Shown here: one piece after another, positions 50,361 through 61,596 of the stretch
Layout: every line of letters starts with the position of its first letter
Position numbering within the stretch: position 1 is the stretch's first letter
Assembly: GCA_036971715.1 (NCBI GenBank)
Contig: JAVHJL010000002.1
Span: 1,644,501 to 1,708,500, forward strand
Direction of reading: 5' to 3'
Origin: Arthrobotrys musiformis
Lineage: Eukaryota > Ascomycota > Orbiliomycetes > Orbiliales > Orbiliaceae
Length of the DNA stretch: 64,000 bases
Made by a program: the position numbers and the translations under genes
Notes under the pieces: generated by a model
The model's database searches: none
Told to the model about the DNA's origin: nothing
The model's input: only the letters and a program-made list of their open reading frames with translations

Positions 50361-51184
50361 ATGCTCTTCTCTACCTCCGCCGTGGTCGCCTTGACCTCCC
50401 TCCTCAGCGCCGTCTCCGCTCAGACATACTACCCCGTCAACGCCGAAGATATCGATCTCGGAACCAAGCAGACATGGTGTCTCAACCAGATCTCTTCTTG
50501 CGGTCTCCTCTGCCTCGACCAAAAGTCCGGTAGCGGTTTCGTCAACGACTGCGATGTTGACACCCTTCAATGGCAGTGCATCTGCGCCGATAACACTGTC
50601 CCTAACGCCACAGAATACTCTCAGACCAGTATGTCAAAATCTTATACAAAGGGCTTTTTTGGTCATCAAACGGAATCATATGTCTAACTCCGATATTAGT
50701 CCCATACTTCATGTGCACCTACCAGATTCAGAACTGCGTCCAGAACTGCGGACAATTGTAAGTCAAAAAATCACCACATTCAATAAATTTCGGAAAGAAA
50801 AAAATGGAAACAAGGACTAACAAAACTTTAATTTCTAGCGACCCCACTTGTGCTGAAAACTGCCAAAAGGGACGTATTTGCGGTGCTACCAACCCTACCC
50901 GTGTAACCACCACCAAGGGATCGGGAACCGACAAGACCACCACAGCCCCAGCTGGAACCGGTACTAGCAGCAGCGACGATGGTGACGATGTCGCTTTCGA
51001 CGCTACAGCAACCGGAAAGAGCGCTTCCAAGACCACCGGTGTTGCTGATGACGATGATCCGGCTGAGACTGGCAGCAGCAACAGCGACGACAAGCCCAAC
51101 TCTGCCATCAAGATTGGAAGCGGATATACATTCAGCATCATGCTCCTATCCATCCTTTGCGGAACCTTCGTCTCCCTACTATAA
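50361..51184 (+). CDS. DUF7707-type Cys-rich GPI-anchored protein
   Basis: This is a fungal surface protein of unknown activity. It has three exons, 50361-50628, 50700-50757 and 50839-51184, 223 residues. A signal peptide (MLFSTSAVVALTSLLSAVSA) is followed by a compact Cys-rich domain (residues 21-130). That domain has WCLNQISSCGLLCL, CICADNTVPNATEYSQTIPYFMCTYQ, NCVQNCG and CAENCQKGRICGATNPTR. A Ser/Thr/Asp-rich linker follows, then a hydrophobic C-terminus (FSIMLLSILCGTFVSLL) expected to be swapped for a GPI anchor. The CxDxxxPNxxEYxQTIPYxxC core is the DUF7707 signature as I remember it. The middle exon is only 58 nt, and both introns are confirmed by phase and conserved cysteines. Confidence 0.85.
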
Positions 51185-52189
51185 GAACGTCAAAAATAAA
51201 GAGATGATGAAACTTCGTTAAATTGCCCGCAATGTCCTTTTCCTTTCCATGATGGATATATATTTTTTTTTTCTTCTGTCGTTCTGCTCGGTATCGGTTT
51301 TATAATTACGCGTTTTTTCTCTCCTGGGTTTTACGTTATGGAAGGATGGGTTTTGGTTTTGCCTCTTACTCCTTTCGACCAAAAAAAGACCCCCTTTCTT
51401 TTTTTTCTTTAAAGGAAACTATTTTTTTGGAAGGAAGTGAGAAATTCTGTGTGGCGGTGGTTGTGAAAAAGGTGATGCTTAGTGTTTATTAGCGACATTG
51501 CATGATGCATCTTATTTTGCTCTCTCTCCTAGATCCTTTAGCATAAGTCCCTAGCCGTAGCTCGACAAATTATCAATTACTAGGGATTTCTCTATTACTG
51601 AACTAAAGATATATATAAACTATCTAAACGTCTGAACGAGACAACTATATGACAAGAGCTGAGCTTAGAATACAGGTCGAAATAGTCTCCACATTGATGT
51701 GGGGAGATTCGGCACTCGGGACGACCAACAACCGAGACATTTTTATGAGGAAGGATGTTGCTATTTGTAGTTGGCGTTACACAGACAGGGTCGACGGGGC
51801 CGTAGACTTCTTCGCTAGACAGGCGTATGCAGATGCAAGAACAATTTACAGCCAACATTCCAACATTCCAACATTGGACAATTACTCAATCTGAATTCAT
51901 GAAAGGATCGCAATAACAATGACTTTTTGTTTTTCTCCTTCGGGTCGGACACCCATGAACCGAATTCGCTTCCACTCTCAAATTGACTACCCGGAGTATT
52001 GGGCAGAACCCCTTGCATACATATGTGTACCCAACATGGGATATACAACGTCAATCAACGATTTCTCCGAGGGAGCTAAAGTGCTCGCGCAATTAATTTT
52101 GCTATAGCTACCTAACGTCGACCCACTTCCCAGGCGCATACTCGTGATATACATGATCAAAAAGAGGATACAGAAGTTAACAAGAAGAG
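51185..52189. other. Intergenic region between convergent genes
   Basis: These are the 3' flanks of two convergent genes. It is T-rich at the left and I see no gene. Confidence 0.45.
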
Positions 52190-53224
52190 CTAGAGGAAAG
52201 AGGCGTCATCAATCACCCGACTGAGGGCAATCCTCCTGATATCCTTGTGTACTCGATGATCCCATTCTCTGGTCAGAAAATAAATGTATTCAGGCTGGTA
52301 ATCCCGCATCCCCATCCTGCTGATACTTTCAAGATTCGTAAAATTTGCTTTAAGGTGTATCCTCGTAAAATAGAACTTTTTGAAAACCTGGAGGGCGTGG
52401 GGGGTCACATCATGTTCTCGTGGCGACTGGCCAATATTCCAGTCGGGACATATTGCCTGGTTCGTGAGCCATATTACGTATTCGATGTCCTTCATGAGGG
52501 GTATAAAACCGCCCGCTTCGTCGTCGAGGGTTGAGCGCCTCACCTGCCGGCCTTCACCAGTTCGAGACGGACTATTCGACAAGGATACATATGAAGTTTT
52601 GGCGCGGAGTTCCTCAACGCGGGCCCACAGTGATTCGATCTCCAACCGTTTGATTTCGAGTCGAAATTCGCATACTTCCCGTAGTAGTCTTTCCGGGCCA
52701 AATAGTTCCTCTGTTGTTGCCCTCTTCACAGCATGGTTGGTGTAGCCGAGGTAGTAGAAGAACATATAGATATCCGTAACCCTAGCAGCTTTTGCTTCTG
52801 TTTTCTTTCGAAGTTCTCTTATTTTCATCTTGTTAGTCTCCCAGCTCGAGGGAGTTTCGGCAGCAGGAGGTGGAGATATCGTGTATGGCGGCGGAGGGGT
52901 GTCTTCAGGCCACTCCTCTTCTAGATCTCCTAGCGCTTTCGTCTTGAACTCAAAACACAACGCCAATTTAATCCTTTTGTATTCATCTTTTATCTCTTCG
53001 GGTGTCCTCGGTAGGCCTTCGTCTGCCCTCTCGTAGGAATTTGAGTTTCCGTCATGCCGTTCTTTTGCAAATTTTGTTTCTAGGTGATCACGGCGTATGG
53101 ATTGGGGGAGGACTTTGCCTGCGGTGCCGCATCTATCGCATTTGCAGAGGCCTAGGCCTGTTTGGTTGCCCATGCGGAGGGGGGGGAGAGGTGGGTCTAT
53201 CAGGTCTAGTTCTCCGGAGGCCAT
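52190..53224 (-). CDS. Orphan protein with Cys/His motif and coiled coil (344 aa)
   Basis: I recognise no family. It is a single exon of 344 residues. Near the N-terminus, LCKCDRCGTAGKVLPQSIRRDH has a CxCx2C...H spacing. That recalls short zinc-binding motifs seen at the start of some fungal transposon-associated proteins, but the resemblance is weak. A Pro-rich linker (PPPPYTISPPPAAE) is followed by a charged helical region (residues 130-215) that may form a coiled coil, then a mixed C-terminal part with several Trp/Tyr. There is no signal peptide. Lack of introns and a location next to a gene-poor strip would fit a domesticated element or a lineage-specific gene. Confidence 0.6.
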   Translation of the reverse strand: MASGELDLIDPPLPPLRMGNQTGLGLCKCDRCGTAGKVLPQSIRRDHLETKFAKERHDGNSNSYERADEGLPRTPEEIKDEYKRIKLALCFEFKTKALGDLEEEWPEDTPPPPYTISPPPAAETPSSWETNKMKIRELRKKTEAKAARVTDIYMFFYYLGYTNHAVKRATTEELFGPERLLREVCEFRLEIKRLEIESLWARVEELRAKTSYVSLSNSPSRTGEGRQVRRSTLDDEAGGFIPLMKDIEYVIWLTNQAICPDWNIGQSPREHDVTPHALQVFKKFYFTRIHLKANFTNLESISRMGMRDYQPEYIYFLTREWDHRVHKDIRRIALSRVIDDASFL

Positions 53225-53802
53225 AGTGAGGGTAGGTTTTTTATGTTTGAGGCCCAGGGTAGGTGGAAGCAGCCCAGTCGTAGTCGTATGGGTATCTTTC
53301 GAAGATCTAAATGTAATGAGGTATCCACCTGGCTGCTGGCTATTGCAAGGCCATCGACTAGGTTGGATAAGTGGTTTCTATTTTGCCATGGATCGATGGC
53401 GGTATATAATTTTAGTTCATGTTGGTCTCGCGGTGAGTTATATGTCGAATTATTGGTATCGTGATCGACCTGTTTTTCGTAGGAACTTTTAAATTAATTT
53501 TAAGCGTTTTGAAATTGATGTCGAGATTCATGGGCCTCGATCGACAAGCCGGTTGTATTATCCATGTTTGACATACGGCGGCCTCGCTAGCTACCACGGA
53601 CTCTGAAGTACTAGGGTGAATAGCATCCATTGCGGCGAGTCTATGTCTATGATTTTGATAACCTCTTTCATGAATTCAGGTCCTATGTTGCAAATTCGTT
53701 CAAAATACCACGCACGCGCTGTGTTTCTGATGTCTCCACTGCCATAACACTCACTACCCAGGCCTTTTCGCACCGTATATATATAAGCTGTTGCAAGGGT
53801 AT
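53225..53802. other. Intergenic region
   Basis: This lies between two minus-strand genes: the promoter of the orphan and the 3' UTR of the transporter. A 60-codon minus-strand frame (53591-53773) is open but unsupported. Confidence 0.4.
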
Positions 53803-55571
53803 TTAAATACTCTCTTTCGAGGTACTAGAGTCCTCAACATGCCCTGATGTAGGCTTCCCACTACCATCTTTCTCATTCACCCCGATATCTCTTTCTTCAC
53901 CCACAGCCCGTCCTTCCTCTTCGCCCCTCCTCTTAGCGACCCCAAACACCTCCTCCATCTCCTCCAAACTCCTGCCCTTAGTCTCGGGCACAAACCACCA
54001 CGCCCAAAGACTCATACCCACCATCAACGACGCAAATAACATGTAAACCCCATAGCCCAGGGAGGTGATCATATACGGCGTCACCCTTGATATTACAAAC
54101 GACCAAAGCCATTGATTTGCCGTTGTTATAGCAACGGATAACATTCTGATGTCTAGGGGGAAGATTTCGGAACAGTAGACCCAGACTATACCTTGCCAGG
54201 TTGTGCAGTAGATTAGACCGTGGAGGTTAACCTGATCGATACAATATTATATTGTTAGCTATGTGATTCTTGGGGGGTTTGTTTATGGAGAGGGTTAGTT
54301 ACTTACACAGACCATAGCCAAGTAACCCCATCCGCTTCGTATGTTACTCTTGCCACCTGTAGCCTCCGGGTCGGTCTTGAATACATACCCGCCAGGTACC
54401 ACATTGGAAGAGACCCGACAAAAGCACCCCATATCAAACCCTGTCTCCTACCGACTTTTTCAACCAACCAGACGGAAAATATCACCACTCCCAGGGTTTT
54501 TGCGACGCCATAGAACCCCGTAGCGAATAACTTTGTATCCGTCCCCTGCACCCCGAGGGTTTCGAAGATACGAGGTGAGTAGTAGGTTATCACCGTTACC
54601 CCTGCGAAGTTCTGGAACGTCATGAGGAGGAGACCTATTCCGATGCGGTTCCGGGTGCCCGGTTGGAGTAGACGGGATATATAGTACTTTATTTTTGTTT
54701 TTATTCCCGGGGGAAGATTACGAGATGATACCTGTGTCTCAACTTGTATTCTTATCTCTTCTAGTTCCCATTTGACGTATTCGTTATCAACGGGGAGTTT
54801 TCGGATCCAAGAAAGGGTACCGGTGGCTTCCTCCCATCTATCGTACTTTGCGTACCACCTGGGCGTCTCGGGGCACCAGAATATACCACATAATAACAAA
54901 CAACCGGGGAGGAGCTGTAATCCCAACGGTATAAGCCACTGTGTCTTCGTATCCGAGGAAATAGTTCGGTTGACGATGTAATTTATCCAAAAGCCAAACA
55001 TGCCCCCGCTTTGAGCGAGGATTTCAAATATACCGACTAGACGTCCCCTAATCGATGGCGGGGAGGTTTCGGCGACGTAAACGGGGACTATTAGCGATAC
55101 ACCCCCTACTCCGAAACCAGCGATCGCGCGGCCGGCGTATATTAATCCCAAACTACCGTTCGAAGAAACCATAAACACCCCACCGATTAAAAAGATTACA
55201 GTGGAGAATATGATAGCTATCTTCCTGCCGAATTTCTCGGCGATGGGGGAGGTGAATAGGACGCCGATGACGGTTCCAGCTTGGAAGGTGGAGACGATAT
55301 TACCCTGTAAGGTGTCGAGGCGGCTTTGGGTGCCTTCGGTGAGGTCGAAGTCACGTTTGAAGGAGTCGAGGGCCATTGTGCCGCCGATTACTGCGGTGTC
55401 GTAGCCCACTTTTTTGGAGGTTGTGTTAGTTGGAGTGTATATGTAGAGAATTAAGAGGTGGGATTGCTTACTGGCTAGGGAAGCCATGCAAACTATGGTG
55501 GCCATGAGGTGGACCCTCCAGTTTCGGACCTCTGGAGGGTCGTAGTTTTCTGCGTGCAAATTAAAGCCCAT
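53803..55571 (-). CDS. MFS sugar transporter with an apparent frame break
   Basis: This is a twelve-span plasma-membrane sugar/H+ symporter of the major facilitator superfamily, sugar-porter type. Exon 1 is 55571-55472, exon 2 begins at 55408, and the last exons end at 54307 and run 54231-53803. Signatures are MGYDTAVIGG, RAIAGFGVGG, PETPRWYAKYDRWEEA, EKVGRRQGLIWGA and the C-terminal VPETKGRSLEEMEEVF. Near 54388-54390 the frame shifts. The upstream frame reads MWYLAG, and the family-like continuation YVFKTDPEATGG lies one base out of register. One additional G in the GGG run would join them (543 residues). The alternative is a 32-nt GTATGT..CTACAG intron that restores frame (532 residues). 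It may therefore be a pseudogene, an assembly error, or a gene with an extremely short intron. The substrate cannot be told. Confidence 0.8.
54386..54396 (-). other. Candidate frameshift or ultra-short intron in the transporter
   Basis: The G-run coding for Ala-Gly is one base short for the conserved downstream frame. A strong donor (GTATGT) overlaps it, and the nearest in-phase acceptor is only 32 bases away. Confidence 0.6.
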
Positions 55572-57594
55572 GATCTAGAACCTTTCGATGACGATATGAA
55601 TATAATTTAATAGAGTCTATGTACTGGTATAGTAAAAGATATTTATATCTATGCTGAAATTTCGAAACCTGTGCATTACGAGCATGGGAAAATATTTCTA
55701 GCTGTTATTTCTTCGAAATTTTCTATGCCTCCCAATATATATGTTCACGGTATCGATCATACATAGGCCTGTGGCTTCTAGAGCACTAGGCTCGAGGCCA
55801 AATGACCTTGAAACCTGTGACGGCACTCTCAGGTTCAACAGGTCTACTTCAAAAGAGCCTGTGGTACAAAACCAAGGGTATCGATGTCATGATTGATCAT
55901 GATATCATAATAATGGCAAATCTCCCTTTCTTGCCTCAAGGAGAGTAAGCATATAATGTATAAATATTCTTGCTCGAGTATGACTGGTCGTGGTTGTACA
56001 CGTACAGCAGCGCTGTCTGTCAGCGTGGCCGATAATCGACTATCATATCATATCATTGTCTCGTATCCAGCCCATCCGGGGCTCCTACCTGGATGTGGTT
56101 GTACATATGATTCGGGTTAGTCCGGAGGCGATTCGGATGTGATTCCAAGCGAATTGAGGGTATAGGCACCCTATTGACTAATGTTGAGGCCCGAGGCCTC
56201 CAAGAGCCGTACCTAACTTGGGTCTTATAAATCTCGAACCTGCCTTGTAAGGCAAGTATCGTTGCGATTTTCTATCAGAATTACTCGAAGAGGCAGCTGG
56301 GCTAGTCTTGTTCCGGGTTCTTGACCATTGTGCAACATATCACAACACACGTCTTCGAGAGTACTCGTTATCAATCTCGTTCGTACCGGTCTCGTATCCA
56401 GAGTCGTTCGATATCGGAATGTCTCGTACCCGGAATTTTAAGGTATGTACTCTATTGGGGAGGGTATTTATATAAATTTGGACAATACTCGTTCAATATA
56501 CTCGGCCTAGAGTGTTGACCATTTGATATATCTTACGGATATCCCGTACCAAGACAGCATAAGTATAAAGTTAGGTCTGGGTACCCGACCAGGAAGTATT
56601 GATACTCTAGTGGCCATAATGAACGCCCCGGGGGTTTGAACTAAAGTGTAAAAATCCAACCAAAATGCGAAAGATACAGGACGTCTACTGACTGTTTTTT
56701 CGGGGTTGAATGTCGACATTAGCCCCTTCCAGGCCATAGACCCAATAACCCGCAGTTAGCCTCGATTTTCATTTAGCTACAATTTTTTTCTTATTTTTAT
56801 AGCTCTCTCGCTAGTCCTATTTTCTTTCTATATAATAGATAAACAATCCTGCAATTCATGTATCCGTCGATCGACCCTACGTCCGTTATCAGCCTTAACC
56901 AATACCTTAAGGTTCACATCGATGAGTACCTTAATTGGAAAATTTGGTGGAGTTATGCTTTGAAAAGCGTATGAATTCATGAGGGCGAGAAAATAAGCCA
57001 ACATTATAATTATATATGCAGTTCTGCAGATCTAATGCGTCTATGGGATGCGATTGATGTCAATGTAACGGAACACTAGCCGAAGCTGAAAGCAACTAGG
57101 ATGAAATTGTATTTGTTTGCCGAATATCATGATGAAGGCTTTATGGATAGTTTGGATATCAGATTTGCCTTGTAGAATCCATCCTCTCTAGATATTCCAT
57201 TATGATATCGCGTGTTCAGTGGTCAACCGTAGGGGTTAGCTCGGTAGAACACTGCCTTGGTTGTATGCAGCTCGCATGGCTAGATTACGTGTAAAGAAGA
57301 ATAGCTTGTCAAGGATAGTCTGAATTTCATACTAAGTACGAGCAGAGATCACGGAAACCCTTCTAAATTTGTATGCATTTAGTAGCATTCGTATTAAAAT
57401 TCGTAGTAGACAACTGCAAGCTAATTAATCATTAAGTTTATGTATTAATCATTTTTAGTCCGCCCCGCCATATCCCGATTGTCCAAAACAGAACGCTAGA
57501 AACCACCAAAAACCTGAATGAAAAGGTGACTAAACAGAGCGCTTCCAGGAAACATTTTTTTTTTTTTATCGAAGCAAAAAGAAAGGGACGAATG
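55572..57594. other. Intergenic region with a decayed coding remnant
   Basis: This is the transporter promoter, then AT-rich DNA, then the broken frame described separately at 56858-57175. I see nothing else I can support. Confidence 0.4.
56858..57175 (+). pseudogene. Decayed gag-like retroelement fragment
   Basis: This is a 106-codon frame interrupted by TGA at 56972 and TAG at 57077. It reads like protein between the stops. Phrases such as LNQYLKVHIDEYLNWKIWW and LMRLWDAIDVNVTEH resemble the gag (UBN2-like) region of Ty1/copia elements. Both stops could arise by C-to-T change (CGA to TGA, CAG to TAG), as expected of repeat-induced point mutation. No integrase or reverse-transcriptase part follows. 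The identification rests on a loose resemblance. Confidence 0.35.
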
Positions 57595-58339
57595 TCAATC
57601 GCGGGTAAACAAGAACTCTTTTACCAAAGGCGAACCAGCAAACTCCGGGTTCATAAGGATGCAACTATAGCAGCAAAGCGTCATTAGCCACGATACTTGT
57701 GTTTTTGAGGGAGGTCCTCATAAACTGTTGAACTTACGACAAAAAATAATTTAACCCCTGCCTTCTTGAATCTAAGAATTTCGTCCTGAATCTCGAAACC
57801 ACGCTCTTTCTAGGTAACTGCGGCAATGCAGCTTTAGAATTTGGAAAAGCGATCAACAATTTCTCCCTGAGCGAATCAAACTCAGAGTAACGCTTGATTA
57901 CTGTGAACTTCTGGCCTTCCAACGTTTCTACCGTACAATTCCAGACGACGTACGCACCAGCTCTCAACGGCGACCCGCTGATGATCGTGTAATCGCCTAC
58001 TACGACGCTACGGGCGAAAGCAGCGGAACTCCGTTCGGACGGATCGACCGTGTGGTCGACTAGGTCTATCGGAGCCGGTTGTATGAACGTCAAACTGGCA
58101 CCTGACGCCGTACGGTTGCGATTCCTGAGAAAAGGGATGGAACCTCGTCGGGAGCCACCTGTCGGAGTGGGAGGCGAACTGAGGGGTAGCGAATTAAAGT
58201 TGGGACTATTGCGATTCATGCCGACGGGAGAACCACCCGTGGCGTCCGTGGAGTTGCGAAAGTTCTGGAGGTCATCGCGGAGAGGATCGTAAGTGTCGAT
58301 GGGGGAGAGAGACTGCTGGGGATTTGGCTGGGAATCCAT
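57595..58339 (-). CDS. PX-domain protein (Ypt35-like)
   Basis: This is a phosphoinositide-binding endosomal or vacuolar protein. It has two exons, 58339-57738 and 57664-57595, 223 residues. Residues 1-100 are disordered (Ser/Pro/Asn, with SSPPTPTGGSRRGS). The PX domain fills residues 105-223: FARSVVVGDYTIISGS, then WNCTVETLEGQKFTVIKRYSEFDSLREKL with the RYSEF lipid-binding motif, then the PQLPRKS proline loop, then RRQGLNYFLS, and the second exon's CILMNPEFAGSPLVKEFLF. The short 3' exon completes the last PX helix. Size and layout (disordered tail plus one PX) match Ypt35, which in yeast recruits Vps13 to endosomes. The PX call is firm; the Ypt35 assignment is moderate. Confidence 0.85.
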
Positions 58340-58874
58340 CCGAGGAATCCATGAGGCGGTTCTCGAGTACTAGGTAAGGATAGAGGGTGTAGATGTTGGG
58401 GTTCTAGAGAAGAGACATATCTGGCTGTTGAGATTCGCGCAGGAGAAAGGTACCGTAAGAGGTCCAATGATCCCTCGACTTGGTTGACTTGACTTCGAGG
58501 CGCTCTCGGCGATTGGAAGTTCGTTGGCACCGATTGGCTGCGCAATGTTTCCGTTGCGGTAGAATCCGAAATGGGTATGTTTGCAGCCTGGGGAACAAAC
58601 GCAACTCACGAAAATGCAACATTATCAACGCGCGTCTTGATTCTAAAAATGCTAGTTCAGGCTCGAGTAAGTGCAGACATAGTAGCATTTGGTTTACGAG
58701 ATAAAATAAGTGGGCAGCGGATGCTGGTTTACAAGATAATTATATGTAAGTGGACGGGAATCTGATCATCATCTCTATTCATTACTATTACAAAGAATAT
58801 TTGGTATTTTGCATGTACATATAAGCTCGTATAACTCTCTGGGGCTCCTCAACATGGAGAAATAGGTGCTCTAA
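58340..58874. other. Promoter region of the PX gene
   Basis: This is non-coding sequence between the PX start and the 3' end of the Cys-rich gene. The open frames here are short and unsupported. Confidence 0.45.
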
Positions 58875-60217
58875 TCACAGAATGTACACCAATGTCAGGA
58901 GGAAGGCGATTGGCGCAAAGACAAATGCGTCTCTGGCCCTATACTGGGAGCCAGAACTGGCACCGCCGCCACCGCTGCCGTCACCGATGATACCGCCTCC
59001 ACTGCCTCCATTGTTTGATGGGGGGTTACTCGATCCAGCGGTGCTTGCGGCGGAAGCGGAAATGCTACTTGACTCTTCGGATGATGTAGCAGCATCGATA
59101 GGCGTAGGAGTAGGTCCTTCAAACTCCGTAGTGTATTGACTTGGAGTTGATGTGGTTATGTCGCTTTCAATGGAATCAAACGACCTCGAAGCCGCAGAGA
59201 AAGCGGTAACATAAGCCGAAACAGTGGTCGAAGTCGAAGTCCTCGAACTACGTGTGGAGGTGTAGTCGCTGGTCGAAATCCAGACGTAGTAATACCAATA
59301 GTAATACCAATAAATTGTAGTAGTATACCACCTGTATTCGACCGAGGGGGCTGTCGTTGGATCTGGTGCAGGAGTGGTCGTTGGAGTTGGTGGGTTGGAA
59401 ACAGTACCTCCTCTTGAAGTTGGGTCGGCAGCTATCGAGCTACCACCGCCCCCGCTAGTACCTTGTCTGCAGCCTCTTACTCCGGCGCTATTAATCACAC
59501 ACCGATAACCGGGGCGGCAGGTTCCATCTGTCCAGCAATTATTAGTTGGGAGGTTCGGAGAATCATTAGATCGCGGCGGTGCTTACAATCTCGACAACAT
59601 TCACCACCAGGTAAAACGCAATACCCAGTTCGACAACAGAGATAGCCTATCGGCATTATATGTCAGTATAAAATATCTTAGGTATTGGCATTTGGGTGCA
59701 CATATATACCGGCATCACAATAGTTGCCCTCGCTTGAGCAGCAGACGGCGGCGCTTGGAATACAGCCGTCTCCGCAGCATTTACGTCCGACATTGCAGGC
59801 CCCTAGGAAACGAAAGCAGAAATTTTAATTAGCACAAAACATCCTCGGGGGTACGCTCGCTGAGGAAGGATGGAGCTTACCTCCAGTTGAACAGCAGGTT
59901 TGTCCGCTGATAATACATGTGCCGTCGTCGCAGCACCTCCCGGGCGAACGACAACATCTCCCACTCGATGGACAAAGACCGTACCCCGACGGACAGGATT
60001 GTCTTGGATTCAACGACATGCCCCTCCTTTCCAGGTCGCCAGTGATATCTAACCCGGACATCGGCGCTCCGTTCTTCTTCATCTCGCGCCCTAACATTTC
60101 GAACTCTCCGACTTCCCGCGCCTCCAGTGGGTAAAAGTGTAGATCATATTCACTGGCGAGAGTCGCTGAGAATTGTAGCGCCGCGACTACAGCGACGGAA
60201 AATAAATTACTCCGCAT
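58875..60217 (-). CDS. Secreted Cys-rich, Ser/Thr-rich GPI-type protein (380 aa)
   Basis: The function is unknown. It has four exons, 60217-59881, 59802-59710, 59646-59587 and 59527-58875, 380 residues with matching phases. A signal peptide (MRSNLFSVAVVAALQFSATLA) leads to a 50-residue propeptide-like part. A Cys-rich region (residues 73-180) follows with repeated CC pairs: GRCCRSPGRCCDDGTC, GQTCCSTG, GRKCCGDGC, AVCCSS, YLCCRTGYC, GECCRD and YGTCRPGYRC. This is granulin-like in spacing. Next come a Pro/Thr stalk, an unusual Tyr/Trp-rich patch near residues 223-240, a Ser/Thr-rich stretch and a Gly/Ser linker. The C-terminal hydrophobic segment (FAPIAFLLTLVYIL) suggests GPI attachment. The 60-nt exon 3 is supported by conserved CC spacing. 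It could be a cell-surface recognition or adhesion protein. Confidence 0.75.
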
Positions 60218-61596
60218 TTTTGTGTCGGGTTTTCGTCGAATATTGCAGTGTTATCTTGGCACAGGCTTAGCTTCGGAGACGAGGAAATAGTGACAGGTTG
60301 ATATAGATTCCGAACAAGCGAATGACGAGAATCTCGATAATACGCATTTGCGAAGCCCATTGAAGGGAGGGAGAGATCTCTTTTTAAAACTATCCCATAA
60401 CGTTAAGTTGGAACCATCTCTCTCCCCATAGTCATACTATGTAGCCATCTTGACACCCAGTAACGTTCATGACAACGGAAAAAGATCGGCTCCAGCGAGC
60501 CAGTTGTGGGAAATTAAGCAGGTCAATCTTGGCACCCTTGATCCATGATCCAAAAAGAACAGGGGTCAGTCGTCCTTGTTTCTCTTCCGCGGCTCAACTT
60601 GAAGAGCAAGCTTTTTTTTGTGGAGGGGTTCGACATGGTTCAATGAGATCTTTTTCTCAATCTAAAGAATGTGATTTGAGATTCTAAAACTTGAAACTGG
60701 TGTCTGCGCGCAGGTGCGATATGCGCGATACCTAAAAAAAATGTTAACTTTACACGTGCGCCAAGGCAGCAACCATCTGTGCAGACTTGCACTTGCCAAA
60801 TGTTCATCTTCGATCTTCGTCTTTCTTGACATCTGTGGGTACAGCCTCATGATGTCAATTTGCAGGCAAAATTGTGGGTTACTAACCTGACTCACGGCGC
60901 ATGATTAGGTGGGTCGACGATACCAAGCAACGACCAAGTGTCGCGCTCTCAAAATAGTACCGTCTACCTAGTCTAGTTCCCTCGACTACTGTCTACCTAG
61001 CGAGCTACAATGCCATACCAAGCCAACAAGAATTTAAACTCTCCGTTTTTGAGAGACTCATAAACCTTCTCCCTAGACTCACACCGGCCCAAATCACGCC
61101 GGCTGAATATTGGACGGAAAATCAAGTTGCACTAATCTTCACTATTTATTATGGTTCTGAATTAATGAGGATATTTGCATATTACTCAGCGCAAGGAGCA
61201 GAGACCAACGTTTCTGGGGTTGCATGGAACATCGCGAACCGTCTTTCGGGCCCAGACCAGGGTCAAGTGGACAAGGGTTAACGTTAGACACACACACACA
61301 CATCCAGGCACAGACATTGCAAACTGAGAGGATTTGCCTCCTCACTAATGATGGCAACGACATGGATAAAATGCATAAACTTAGAAGAAATTCAGACGAA
61401 AGACGGGCTCGAATTCATCGATTTCCAGAGGCGTCGTATTTTTTCACTTGGGGGAATTGATACTGCCCTGTAATGTCCCATATCCGAAGGCTCTATCCGA
61501 TCCTTGTTGAGATATATCAATATTTTATTCACTCATGTCACTGGAAAAGAAAGAAAGCGATATCAAAGAGTGTGTGTATGAATTATCGATACCATT
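60218..61596. other. Intergenic region, Cys-rich gene to Atl1
   Basis: This holds the Cys-rich gene promoter and the 3' flank of the Atl1 gene. A short CA repeat lies at 61291-61302. I see no gene. Confidence 0.45.

Noticed and set aside
57231..57290. A tRNA-like A-box (TTAGCTCGGTAGAAC)
   Set aside because: No matching B-box or closing acceptor stem is found downstream, so it is not a tRNA I can support.
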